Assembly (NCBI RefSeq): GCF_014650995.1
Contig: NZ_BMWA01000018.1
Coordinates: 1-64,000 of the forward strand
Reading direction: 5' to 3'
Length of the DNA: 64,000 nt
Origin: Streptomyces viridiviolaceus
GTDB taxonomy: Bacteria > Actinomycetota > Actinomycetes > Streptomycetales > Streptomycetaceae
Shown: positions 16,586 to 24,186 of the stretch, piece by piece
Layout of the letters: each line of letters begins with the position of its first letter
How positions within the stretch are numbered: position 1 is the first letter of the stretch
Notes under the pieces: model-generated
Seen by the model: the letters and a program-made list of their open reading frames with translations, nothing else
The model's database searches: none
What the model was told of the DNA's origin: nothing
Made by a program: the position numbers and the translations under genes

Positions 16586-17780
16586 CGGCTCGTCATGCGG
16601 CCTTGGCCGGATATTCGGTCCATGAACGGATCGGTGAGTCGGGTGCGAAGTTGGTCTTCGGCTTGGCGTGGGTGTTACGCCAGCGGACGTAGGCGGCGAT
16701 GACGGCGTTCTGCTCGTCGTGTCTGCGGTGGTCGGTGCCGCTGAGTGCGAAGTAGCGCAGGGCTGCGAACTCGGCCTCGATCCAGTTCGGCCAGGATCCA
16801 TAGGTCGGCAGGAAGACCAGCTCGATGTCGTTGTCGGCTGCCCAGGCGCGGACCTTGGCGTGCTTGTGGGGGGAGAAGTTGTCCAGCACCACGTACAGCT
16901 TCTGACCGGGCCAGCGGTCGCGCAGGGCCTTGAGGAGATCGAGGAGCTCCTGCCAGCGCTTGCGCGGGCGAATGCGGTAGTGGAGCTTGCCGGTGGCCAG
17001 GTCGAGGGCGGCGAGCACGTGCATCACGCCGTGGTGGCGGTTGCAGGTGGCCCGCAGCCTGCGCGGACGCCTCACCGGACCCCACGCCTTGCCCTTGCGC
17101 GGCCTCAGGTTCAGCGGCCCGAACTCGTCGACGCAGATCACCCGTCCTTCGGCGGGCGGGGTGTCGTACAGAGCAAGGATGCGGTGCATCTTGGCGATGA
17201 AGTCCGGGTCGGTGGACGCCTTCCACGTGGTGGTGGTCTTCCAGGAGACCCTGCCAGCCCGCAGGATCCGGCGCAGGGTCTCCCGGCTGATCGCCACAGT
17301 CACCTTCTGCTCGACCAGGTGCTCGGCGAGCTTGCTCAGGCTCCAGGTGGAGAACGTGGTGATCCTCCAGTCGGCGGGGGACGTCCGGGCGATCAGGCAG
17401 ATGTGCTCACGCACCTCGTCACTGATCGTCCTGGGGCGTCCCCCGCTCCCTTTCGGGCCCAGAGCATCGAACCCCCGCTCGTTGAAGGCGCGGATGACAT
17501 CGCGGACGTAGTCCTCGCCGACCTGCATCAGCGTGGTGATGTCCTTGACAGTCTGACCCTGCGCGGACATCAGCACCCCCGATCGCCCGGCGGAGTTTGA
17601 CCGACGTCCTTCCCGGTCCGGCTGATCCGCTGCAGCTTCCGGCCTTCCTCCATGCTGACCGGCCGGACGAACACACTGGGCCGACGTCCCACGACCACCT
17701 CCAAGATCAGGTCTCGGAGACAGTCTGCTGCCCAACGACCAGCAGGCCGATTACCCGGCCAAGGCTGCCTGACGAGCCAC
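16585..17780 (-). mobile_element. IS630 family insertion sequence
   Basis: A 1196-bp element with about 26-bp terminal inverted repeats, GCGGCTCGTCATGCGGCC at the left and GTGGCTCGTCAGGCAGCC (complement) at the right, differing at three positions. It is bounded by a TA duplication (16583-16584 and 17781-17782) inside what was CTAG. That is the preferred IS630 target as known for the family. The terminal repeat overlaps the end of the transposase gene, so the last codons and the repeat coincide. The element separates two convergent genes without cutting either. Confidence 0.85.
16593..17676 (-). pseudogene. IS630 transposase, frameshifted at its 5-prime end
   Basis: The long frame from ATG 17570 down to 16593 codes 325 residues of an IS630 DDE transposase: helix-turn-helix remainder (FNERGFDALGPKGSGGRPR), then the acidic triad segments VICVDEFGPLN, VVLDNFSPHK and NWIEAEF. 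The family N-terminus (VRPVSMEEGRKLQRISRTGK) is present at 17597-17676 but in a different frame. Two single-base insertions relative to the expected reading, near 17610 and 17580, separate it from the rest. A protein starting at 17570 would lack the first helices. Probably inactive, unless frameshifting joins the parts. Confidence 0.75.
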
Positions 17781-18286
17781 TAGCAGAACCTGGCTATCGC
17801 GGCGTCCGCTCCCGCCTTGAAGCCCCTCTCGAAGTTGGGGTCCGGAGCGGTCGCGGCCTGCGGAAGCTGCGCCTGGCAGGTCTGCCTGGCGGCGGCGAAG
17901 CCCGCCTGGAAGCCTCTCGTGAACTGATCCTCACCTTGCTTCTGTTCGGCCTGCTTGACCGTGCCGCAGCGCAGCCTCGGACCGCCCTGCTCCTGCATGG
18001 TCACAGGCCCGCCCGAGGACCCGACCGAAAGGGAGCCCTGGAGTCCTCCGTCAGCGCCGGCCGTCTGCGTCACTGTCAGGCCGCCCTGCCGGATCGTCAC
18101 GGACGCCCCTGGTGTGAGCCCCTGCCCGACGACATTGAACGAGGAACTGTTGGCGCTCTGCGTCACGTGGCAGGTGGCCGACGGTGCGACCGCCTGGGCG
18201 GAACCGGCCGTGAAGGGCACCGAGCCCAGTGCCAGCGACGACACCGCCAGGGGTGCCAATGCGGCGAGGCGAATACGTCCGTTCAC
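17780..18286 (-). CDS. Small secreted protein with two C-terminal GFxAGxxAA repeats
   Basis: A 168-residue protein with a clear Sec signal (basic start, hydrophobic core, cut near SAQAVA, about residue 32). The mature part opens with a beta-rich domain containing Cys39 and Cys107. Two similar C-terminal repeats follow, FTRGFQAGFAAARQTC and FERGFKAGADAAIARFC, each ending in Cys, so a disulphide-tied helical hairpin is plausible. No family is recognised. Its stop codon lies at the right border of IS630; the TA of the stop is the duplicated target. Confidence 0.72.
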   Translation of the reverse strand: MNGRIRLAALAPLAVSSLALGSVPFTAGSAQAVAPSATCHVTQSANSSSFNVVGQGLTPGASVTIRQGGLTVTQTAGADGGLQGSLSVGSSGGPVTMQEQGGPRLRCGTVKQAEQKQGEDQFTRGFQAGFAAARQTCQAQLPQAATAPDPNFERGFKAGADAAIARFC

Positions 18287-18965
18287 TGTTCTGCCTTCCC
18301 TTCAAGGACATGAGGGGACCGCATGCAGGGCTGAGGGGTTTCGAACGCGCGGACAGGCACCCAGGCGCGGTTCGGCGGCCTGAGCGGCGCAGTCTCACGA
18401 TGAAGCCGGGAGAGCCCCGGCGGCCTCCTGATACGGGCCCCGAATCCGATGACAGCCACCGCTCGACCAGGGGTGGCCTGACATGCCCCTCCATGCTCTC
18501 GCTGCCGTACCTGCCTGTCCACTTGGGGTGGATCAGGAAGAAGCCATGCCGACACCGTGGCCCGGACCGGGACCCCCTTGTCACCGCGCACCGCGGCGAC
18601 TGCTCAGGCCCGGGCGAGCGGCGGCCTGCCGCGACGAGGGCCGGGCGCTCGGGGCGTTGTGTCAGCAGATCCGCGCGCGCCGGGCGTTCAGCACGGGTCT
18701 CACGTCCACGGGCGACGAAGAGCCCCGTGCCGGGGGGCGGCCGTGCGGGCGCAGGAGTTGCCGCGTACCTCGCACATCCACCCCCAGGACGGCCGGGCCG
18801 CCCACAGGCCGCCGCGGACCGCGGGCGCAGCCACCCTTGACGGTGGCCCGGGGGCCTCCCATACTGGCGGCCAAATCGATTTGGCCAAATCGATTTGGCT
18901 CTCCGTCCAGGGCCGGATCGCGGCTGAAATTCCGAGCGTGCCGTACGCCCGAACGGAGCCCGAAC
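18287..18965. other. Intergenic region upstream of the purine-type locus
   Basis: This 679-base stretch separates the divergent secreted-protein and permease genes. Its only clear element is the tandem palindrome at 18870-18899, 66 bases before the permease start. No supportable gene lies here. Confidence 0.5.
18870..18899. promoter_or_regulatory. Tandem LacI-type palindromic operator
   Basis: Two perfect 14-bp palindromes CCAAATCGATTTGG abut at 18871-18884 and 18885-18898; with the flanking G and C the whole 30-bp block is itself a perfect palindrome. A central CG flanked by A/T steps is typical of LacI/GalR operators. It lies just upstream of the permease-amidohydrolase-exporter cluster whose own LacI gene sits at 23146-24186, so that protein is the likely binder. 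Assignment is by inference. Confidence 0.65.
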
Positions 18966-19694
18966 GTGTCCAGTCCCCGCCAGAGTCGCCCCAGCGCCGA
19001 CCAGCCGCCCGTGCCCGGCCGCGGAGCGGCCACGCACCCGGCCGGCGAACCCGCCGCCGTTCCCACCGCATCCGCCGCCCCCCGCCCGGCGCAGACGGCC
19101 GGCCCGGAGGACGGCGTCCCGCCCGGATCCGGGGGCGGCGGCCGCCCCGGCGTCCATCCCGTGGACGAATCGCGTCCCCTGGGGCGGATCCTGCTCTTCG
19201 GGATCCAGCACGTCCTCGTCATGGCCGCCACGCCCATCTCGGCGATCTTCCTGATGAGCGCCACCCTCGGACTCGACGCCGGCCTCACCGTGGACCTGCT
19301 CTCCGCGGCCTTCGTGCTCTCCGGGGTGGGATCGCTGATCCAGTCGCTCGGGCCGTGGAAGTTCGGGCCGCGGCTGCCGTTCGTGATGCTGCCGGGCGGG
19401 GCGCCGCTCATCCTGTTCCTCGCGATCGCCGAACAGCACGGGCTGCGCACCGCCACCGGCGCGGTGGTGCTCACGGCGGTGTTCTGCTTCGTCGTGCTGC
19501 CGGTCTTCTCCCGGCTTCTCAGGTTCTTCCCCGCCCTCGTCATCGGCACCATGATCGTCATCGTCGACGTCAACCTGGTGAAGGTCGGCGCGGTCCTCGT
19601 CACCGGCCGCCCCGGCACGCCCGGCTTCGCCGAACCGCTCGACCTCGGCCTCGGCATGGCGACGATCGGGTTCACCGTCGTCTTCTACCTCTGA
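18966..19694 (+). pseudogene. NCS2 uracil/xanthine permease, truncated by IS insertion
   Basis: The frame starts at GTG 18966 (GGAG seven bases upstream). It has a long Pro/Ala-rich leader, then the first helices of a nucleobase:cation symporter-2 protein: GRILLFGIQHVLVMAATPI, FVMLPGGAPLILFLAIAE and the following helices. It ends after 242 residues at TGA 19692-19694, exactly where the insertion-sequence material begins; a full family member has roughly 450-500 residues with 12-14 helices. The missing C-terminal half is not found on the other side of the element. Confidence 0.82.
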
Positions 19695-19695
19695 T

Positions 19696-19806
19696 CTGGC
19701 GTAGTGCTCCGCTCTTCAGGGCGGGGGTGAAGCACCAAGTGGACATGCAGGTTGTACACAACATGACGGCCAGTGCGCACATCAGGATTTGGGTTCCATC
19801 CCTGAT
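19696..19806 (-). mobile_element. Decayed IS200/IS605 remnant
   Basis: It follows CTGAT at 19691-19695 and starts CTGGCGT, like the intact element that follows the next CTGAT. It contains a weakened end hairpin with the same TTCA loop (19709-19724), and then about 65 bases homologous to the start of tnpA (minus strand, coding PNPDVRTGRHVVYNLHVHLV), with the rest of that gene deleted. It is an older, collapsed copy into which the second element inserted. Confidence 0.65.
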
Positions 19807-19819
19807 CTTGCGTGGGTAT

Positions 19820-19837
19820 CCCCGGCTTCAGCCGGGG
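19820..19837 (+). repeat. Left-end hairpin of the IS200/IS605 element
   Basis: A 7-bp stem with a TTCA loop, 13 bases inside the left end. Y1 transposases recognise such subterminal imperfect hairpins. The right-end hairpin has the same orientation and loop. Confidence 0.75.
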
Positions 19838-19902
19838 AGGGAAACGCATCCTCGGGGCGGAGGCGCGCAGCGCCGGAGTTCGCTGCGCTTCTTCGGCGAC
19901 GG

Positions 19903-20331
19903 TCAGGTGGGCCGCTTCTGGCCCTCGATGTACTGGCGGACGATGCTGAGTGGTGCGCCACCGCACGATCCGGCGAAGTAGGAGCGGGACCAGAATACGG
20001 AGCCCAGCCCGATGCGGTTGATACGGCCGGTGTACTCGGCGCGCAGGTAGCGGGAGCTGACGCCCTTGAGGCTGTTGATCAGTTTCGACAGGGCGACCTT
20101 CGGCGGATAGTGCACGAGCAGGTGGACGTGATCGGTCTCACCGTTGAACTCCCGTAGTTCCGTCTCGAAGCTGCCGCACACCTCCCGCATGATCTCCTCG
20201 CACCGCTTCAGCATGGCGTCATCGAAGACGTCCTTGCGGTACCTGGTGACAAACACCAAGTGCGCGTGCAGGTTGTAGGTGACGTGGCGGCCAGTGCGAA
20301 TATTGGGATTTGGTTCCCAGCGTGGTGACAT
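19903..20331 (-). CDS. tnpA: IS200/IS605 Y1 transposase TnpA
   Basis: A 142-residue single-domain HUH transposase, full length for the family. The HUH metal-binding pair is His68-Val-His70 (in ETDHVHLLVHYPP) and the nucleophile is Tyr134 (SIVRQYIEGQ). It excises and inserts single-stranded element DNA, recognising end hairpins. It is divergent from tnpB with a 42-base AT-richer gap. The start is ATG 20331. Nothing suggests inactivation. Confidence 0.93.
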   Translation of the reverse strand: MSPRWEPNPNIRTGRHVTYNLHAHLVFVTRYRKDVFDDAMLKRCEEIMREVCGSFETELREFNGETDHVHLLVHYPPKVALSKLINSLKGVSSRYLRAEYTGRINRIGLGSVFWSRSYFAGSCGGAPLSIVRQYIEGQKRPT

Positions 20332-20373
20332 ACGCCAAGGGTATTATGATCAAGCGAACCGACTTGGAAGGGG

Positions 20374-21597
20374 GTGGGTCGGATGATCCGTTCGTACAAG
20401 TTCCTCATGCGGCCCACCGTGGGCCAGGCGGCAGCGCTCGGCGAGATGCTGCGCGATCACTGCTCCCTCTACAACGGGGCATTGCAGGAACGCCGGGACG
20501 CCTACCGGCACGCCTCCAGGACGAGCATCACGTACGGGCAACAGTCCGCCCAGCTCAAAGAGATCCGCGCCTTCGACCCCGAGCGGCAAGGACGCTGGTC
20601 GTTCTCGTCGCAGCAGGCCACGCTTCGCCGCCTAGACAAGGCGTTCGCCGCGTTCTTCCGGCGCGTGAAGGCCGGGGACAAGCCGGGATATCCCAGGTTC
20701 CGGGGCGCAACCTGGTTCGACACCGTCGAATTTCCCAAGGACGGCGATGGCTGCCGCTGGGACTCCACCCCGCACGATCCCGTCACCCGAGTCCGCCTGC
20801 AAGGTGTCGGGCACGTCAAGGTCAACCAGCACCGGCCGGTGGCCGGCAAGGTCAAGACTGTGTCCGTCAAGCGCGAAGGCCGACGCTGGTACGTCATCCT
20901 GACCGCTGAGCAGTCCGAGCCAGAGCCGATGCCCAAGACGGGCAGCGTGGTCGGTATCGACATGGGCATAGCCAACTTCCTCGCCGGCTCCAACGGTGAG
21001 TTCGTTCCCAACCCGCGCCACGGCCGCACGGCCGCTGTGAAGCTCGAAGCCGCACAGCAGGCCCTCGCCCGCTTCCCCCGCGTCTGCCGGGACAAGCGCA
21101 CCAAGAACCACCAGCGGGCCGTCCAGCGCGTTGCCGACCTGCACCGAAAGGTGCGCCGCCAACGCCTCGACCACGCCCACAAGACCGCCCTCGACCTTGT
21201 CCGTGAGCACGATTTCATCGCGCACGAAGACCTCAAGATCCGCAACATGGTCAAGGCCCCCGCGCCCAAGCCCGACCCCGAACAGCCGGGCAGCTTCCTG
21301 CCCAACGGGGCGGCGGCGAAGGCCGGACTCAACCACTCGATCTCGGATGCCGGATGGGGGGTGTTCCTGACGATCCTGCACGCCAAGGCTGAAAGCGCCG
21401 GACGGGAAGTGATCGCCGTGGACCCCCGCAACACCTCCCGGACCTGCCCCGAATGCGGGCACGTCTCAGCGGAGAACCGGACCACCCAAGAGAAGTTCCA
21501 CTGTCAGGCATGCGACCACCAGGCGCACGCCGACACGGTGGGCGCTCTGAACGTGCTACGGGCCGGGCTGGTCCGTCGCGGCGCCAGCCCGGCATAG
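20374..21597 (+). CDS. tnpB: RNA-guided endonuclease TnpB
   Basis: A 407-residue TnpB with all catalytic marks: RuvC Asp196 (VVGIDMGIANFL), Glu285 (FIAHEDLKIRN) and Asp387 (AHADTVGALNVL), and a four-Cys zinc finger at Cys358, Cys361, Cys377 and Cys380. Related TnpB proteins are known to cut DNA next to a short TAM using an RNA derived from the right end of the element. That favours retention of the transposon at donor sites. All key residues are present, so activity is likely. Start GTG 20374 or ATG 20383; the upstream GGAAGGGG suits either. Confidence 0.93.
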   Translation: MGRMIRSYKFLMRPTVGQAAALGEMLRDHCSLYNGALQERRDAYRHASRTSITYGQQSAQLKEIRAFDPERQGRWSFSSQQATLRRLDKAFAAFFRRVKAGDKPGYPRFRGATWFDTVEFPKDGDGCRWDSTPHDPVTRVRLQGVGHVKVNQHRPVAGKVKTVSVKREGRRWYVILTAEQSEPEPMPKTGSVVGIDMGIANFLAGSNGEFVPNPRHGRTAAVKLEAAQQALARFPRVCRDKRTKNHQRAVQRVADLHRKVRRQRLDHAHKTALDLVREHDFIAHEDLKIRNMVKAPAPKPDPEQPGSFLPNGAAAKAGLNHSISDAGWGVFLTILHAKAESAGREVIAVDPRNTSRTCPECGHVSAENRTTQEKFHCQACDHQAHADTVGALNVLRAGLVRRGASPA

Positions 21598-21655
21598 CGA
21601 GAAGCCCCCGGCTTCAGCCGGGGGAGGAGTCACGTCAACGAGCACCTCGCCGGCG
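21490..21655 (+). ncRNA. Predicted TnpB guide RNA (omega/reRNA)
   Basis: In characterised IS605 elements the guide RNA overlaps the 3-prime end of tnpB, includes the right-end hairpin, and carries as guide the bases just beyond the element border. Here that would place the scaffold over the last part of tnpB and the hairpin at 21605-21624, and the guide in the flanking amidohydrolase fragment from about 21636. The boundaries are inferred, not seen. Confidence 0.4.
21605..21624 (+). repeat. Right-end hairpin of the IS200/IS605 element
   Basis: CCCCCGGCTTCAGCCGGGGG, an 8-bp stem with a TTCA loop, eight bases after the tnpB stop. Probably recognised by TnpA and also the last stem of the TnpB guide-RNA scaffold. 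Confidence 0.75.
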
Positions 21656-22381
21656 GCCGGCGTCGAACGCTCCCTGGTGCGGCACGGCCTGCGCCCCCTG
21701 GAACACCTGCACCTTGTCGGCGCGCTCGGCCCCCAGCTGCTCGCCGCCCACGCCACGCTCCTGACGCCGCACGAGCTGACCCTGCTCGCCGACACGGGAA
21801 CCGCCGTCAGCTACAACCCCGTCGCCAGCGCGTGGAAGGGCAACGCGGTCGCGCCGGCGACCGCCATGGCCGAGCGCGGCATCCGCTTCGGGCTCGGCAC
21901 CGACGGCACCCGGGGCGACGGCTTCCGGCTCGCGGAGGCCGCCGAGTTCGCCCAGCGACTGGCGTACGGGCTGGCCACCGGCGACTCCTCGTGCGGTGCC
22001 GGCTTCACCTGGCTGGAGCACGCCACCGGCCGCGGTGCGGACGCCGTCGGGCTCGGCGCCCGCACCGGCACCATCGCCCACGGCATGGCGGCCGACTTCC
22101 TCCTCGTCGACACCGGCACCCCGGAACTGGCGCTCAGCTGGGACGTGCCCTGGGAACTCGTACGGCGCGGCAACCGGGACCAGATCACGGCCGTCTTCGT
22201 CGCCGGGCGGCTGCGCATGTGGCGGGGCCGGCCGACCGGCTGGGACGGGCCCGCGCTGGTGCGGCGGGCGGCCGAACTGGCCCGCGCCGCCGTCGGCAGG
22301 GCGGACGTCACCCGGGTGCACCCCACGTCCACGGCGGCGCGGGCGCTGCACCGGGCACGGACGGGGAGCACGGCGCAGTGA
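21641..22381 (+). pseudogene. Amidohydrolase (guanine-deaminase-like), 5-prime truncated
   Basis: About 245 residues of the C-terminal half of a metal-dependent amidohydrolase of the deaminase/chlorohydrolase type. Visible segments are HLHLVGALG, TAVSYNPVASAWKGN, GIRFGLGTDGTRGD (with the metal-binding Asp region) and the closing IAHGMAADFLLVDTGTPEL beta domain. The N-terminal half, with the HxH metal site, is missing, and the frame emerges directly from the right border of the IS element. Its neighbours suggest an oxidised-purine or guanine deaminase, but this is inference. Its stop overlaps the GTG of the next gene. Confidence 0.82.
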
Positions 22382-23088
22382 CGTTGCAGATGCTGGCGGT
22401 GCTCGCCGTCACGGTGGCCGTGGCCGCGTTCGTCCAGGGCAGCAGCGGGCTCGGCTTCGCGCTGATCGTGGCGCCGGTGGCCGGGATCCTCGACCCCCGT
22501 CTGGTGCCGGTCTTCGTCCTGGCGTCGATGATCCCGCTCAACCTGTACGTCGCCTGGCGGGAGCGGAGTTCACTGGACCTGCGCGGCGCGGGCTGGATCA
22601 GCGGGGCGCGGCTCGCCGCCACCCCGGCCGGGCTGGCGCTGCTCTGGCTGATCCCCGAACGCAGCCTCGGGGTGTTCGTGGGCCTCGCCACCGTGCTCGC
22701 GGCCGTCGTGAGCCTGGCCGCGCCCGCGTTCACGCCGGGCCGGGCCGCCTATGTCGGCGCGGGCGCGGTGACCGGGCTGACGGAGACCGCGACCGGTGTC
22801 GGCGGGCCTCCGCTCGCGCTGGTCTACCAGCACCGCCCGCCCGCCGAACTGCGTTCCACCGTCGCCGCCTGCTTCCTCATCGGGGAAGTCGCCTCCCTGG
22901 CACTGCTGTTCGCCGCGGGCAAGGCACAGGCCGCGGAGCTGGGCCAGGCGGCGCTGCTGCTGCCGGCGATCGCCGCCGGCGCGTGGCTGAGCCGCCTGGT
23001 GCACCAGCGCCTGGACGCCGGCCGGATGCGCCTGTTCGTGCTGGTCTTCGCGCTGGCCTCCGGGCTGGTTCTGATCCTGGGGGTGTGA
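22378..23088 (+). CDS. TauE/SafE-type membrane exporter
   Basis: A 236-residue polytopic protein with about eight hydrophobic helices, typical of the TauE/SafE permease family: the opening VAAFVQGSSGLGFALIVAP repeat and its counterpart GLTETATGVGGPPLALVY in the second half. The GTG at 22378 overlaps the amidohydrolase stop in GTGA, so translation was coupled. Family members move organic sulfonates, sulfite or other small anions; the substrate here is open. Its expression may have been altered by the upstream IS insertion. Confidence 0.85.
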   Translation: MTLQMLAVLAVTVAVAAFVQGSSGLGFALIVAPVAGILDPRLVPVFVLASMIPLNLYVAWRERSSLDLRGAGWISGARLAATPAGLALLWLIPERSLGVFVGLATVLAAVVSLAAPAFTPGRAAYVGAGAVTGLTETATGVGGPPLALVYQHRPPAELRSTVAACFLIGEVASLALLFAAGKAQAAELGQAALLLPAIAAGAWLSRLVHQRLDAGRMRLFVLVFALASGLVLILGV

Positions 23089-23101
23089 ACCGGGGGCTGC
23101 G

Positions 23102-23125
23102 ACGCCGGGGTCGCCGTCCCGGCGT
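23102..23125. terminator. Hairpin between convergent exporter and LacI genes
   Basis: ACGCCGGG at 23102-23109 pairs with 23118-23125 around an 8-base loop, 13 bases after the exporter stop. The LacI gene ends at 23146 on the other strand. Confidence 0.5.
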
Positions 23126-23145
23126 GTGCCGAAGGCGGCCCGGCT

Positions 23146-24186
23146 TCAGGTCCGGGCGGTCCGCAGCGACGACGCCCGGGCGATCACCTTCGGCTCCGGG
23201 GACAGGGCCACCGGCGGCGTGGCGGTGTCCCCGCGCAGCCGCCCCAGCAGCAGCTCCACCGCGTCCGACGCGGCCCGGTCCAGGTGCAGGTCGACGGCGG
23301 TCAGCGGCGGCTCGCAGGTGCGGGCGCGCAGCCCGTCGTAGCGGGTGACGACCATGACGTCGTCCGGTACGGACCGCCCGCGGTCCCGGATCGCCCGGAC
23401 CGCGCCCACCGCGAAGGCGTCCACCAACGCGCACACGGCGTCCACGTCGGGATGCTCGGCCAGCAGGTCGGCGCACCGCTCGTACCCCGCCTGTTCACCG
23501 CCCGCCTCCGGGATCCTGACCACGATCGGCGTCCAGCCGTGCTCCTGCGCGAGGCGCTCGTAGGCGGCGAGCGCGTCGACGGAGGAGTGCCGCGAACCGG
23601 CCCCGACGATCAGCGCCGGCCGTACGGCGCCCTGCTCGTGCAGGTGCCTGAGCAGCAGTTCCGCGACCAGGCCGCCGCGCAGGTCGACGTACGGGGCGTC
23701 CTCGCCGGGCGAGACCGGCCGGCCCAGCGCCACGTACGGCAGTCCCCGCTCGCGCAGCTGGGCCGCCGCCGCGTCCTCGATGTCCGGCTCCACCACGATG
23801 GCCCCGTCGATGTCCACCGAGTACAGAGCCGAACCCGACTGCACGGGCGGTACGAGCACGAGCGCGTAGTCGTGCAGCAGGGCGCTCTCCGCGGCGGCCG
23901 CCGCGACCTCCATGTAGAACCCGAGCCGGGACGGCCCGCCCGCCACCGCGAACGGCATGGAGGAAGCGAGCGCGATGGCCTTCGCCTGCCCCCGCCGCAG
24001 CCGCTGTGCCCGCAGGTTGGGGCGGTAGCCGAGTTCCGCCGCGACCCGCCTGACACGCTCCCGCGTCCGGGGATCGACCTTGCCGAGCCCGTTGAGGGCA
24101 TGCGACACGGTCGTGCGCGAAACCCCGGCGACGCGTGCGACGTCCGCGATCGTCGGCGGCCTCGGGCCGGGGGCGGAGGTAACCAT
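23146..24186 (-). CDS. LacI family transcriptional regulator
   Basis: A 346-residue protein with the LacI helix-turn-helix and hinge (PTIADVARVAGVSRTTVSHA, then LGYRPNLRAQRLRRGQ) and a periplasmic-binding-like effector domain (for example VDIDGAIVVEPDIED, SSVDALAAYERLAQEHG). ATG 24186 is chosen; AGGAG lies about 12 bases upstream. It closes the permease-amidohydrolase-exporter cluster and is the likely binder of the tandem palindrome at 18870-18899. With its targets broken by the IS, it may now be a regulator with little left to regulate. Confidence 0.92.
   Translation of the reverse strand: MVTSAPGPRPPTIADVARVAGVSRTTVSHALNGLGKVDPRTRERVRRVAAELGYRPNLRAQRLRRGQAKAIALASSMPFAVAGGPSRLGFYMEVAAAAAESALLHDYALVLVPPVQSGSALYSVDIDGAIVVEPDIEDAAAAQLRERGLPYVALGRPVSPGEDAPYVDLRGGLVAELLLRHLHEQGAVRPALIVGAGSRHSSVDALAAYERLAQEHGWTPIVVRIPEAGGEQAGYERCADLLAEHPDVDAVCALVDAFAVGAVRAIRDRGRSVPDDVMVVTRYDGLRARTCEPPLTAVDLHLDRAASDAVELLLGRLRGDTATPPVALSPEPKVIARASSLRTART

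Larger units (their letters stand above)
19807..21635 (+). mobile_element. IS200/IS605 family element (tnpA-tnpB)
   Basis: About 1.83 kb, with divergent tnpA (minus) and tnpB (plus) genes and subterminal hairpins at both ends sharing the same TTCA loop: CCCCGGCTTCAGCCGGGG at 19820-19837 and a one-base-longer version at 21605-21624. There are no terminal inverted repeats, as expected. CTGAT at 19802-19806 precedes the left end. The exact right border cannot be fixed by eye; it lies within 21625-21640. Confidence 0.85.

Noticed and set aside
16593..17735. The whole 380-residue frame as an intact transposase
   Set aside because: Its first 55 residues are out of frame with the real N-terminal motif, which lies in another frame, so the intact call would be wrong.
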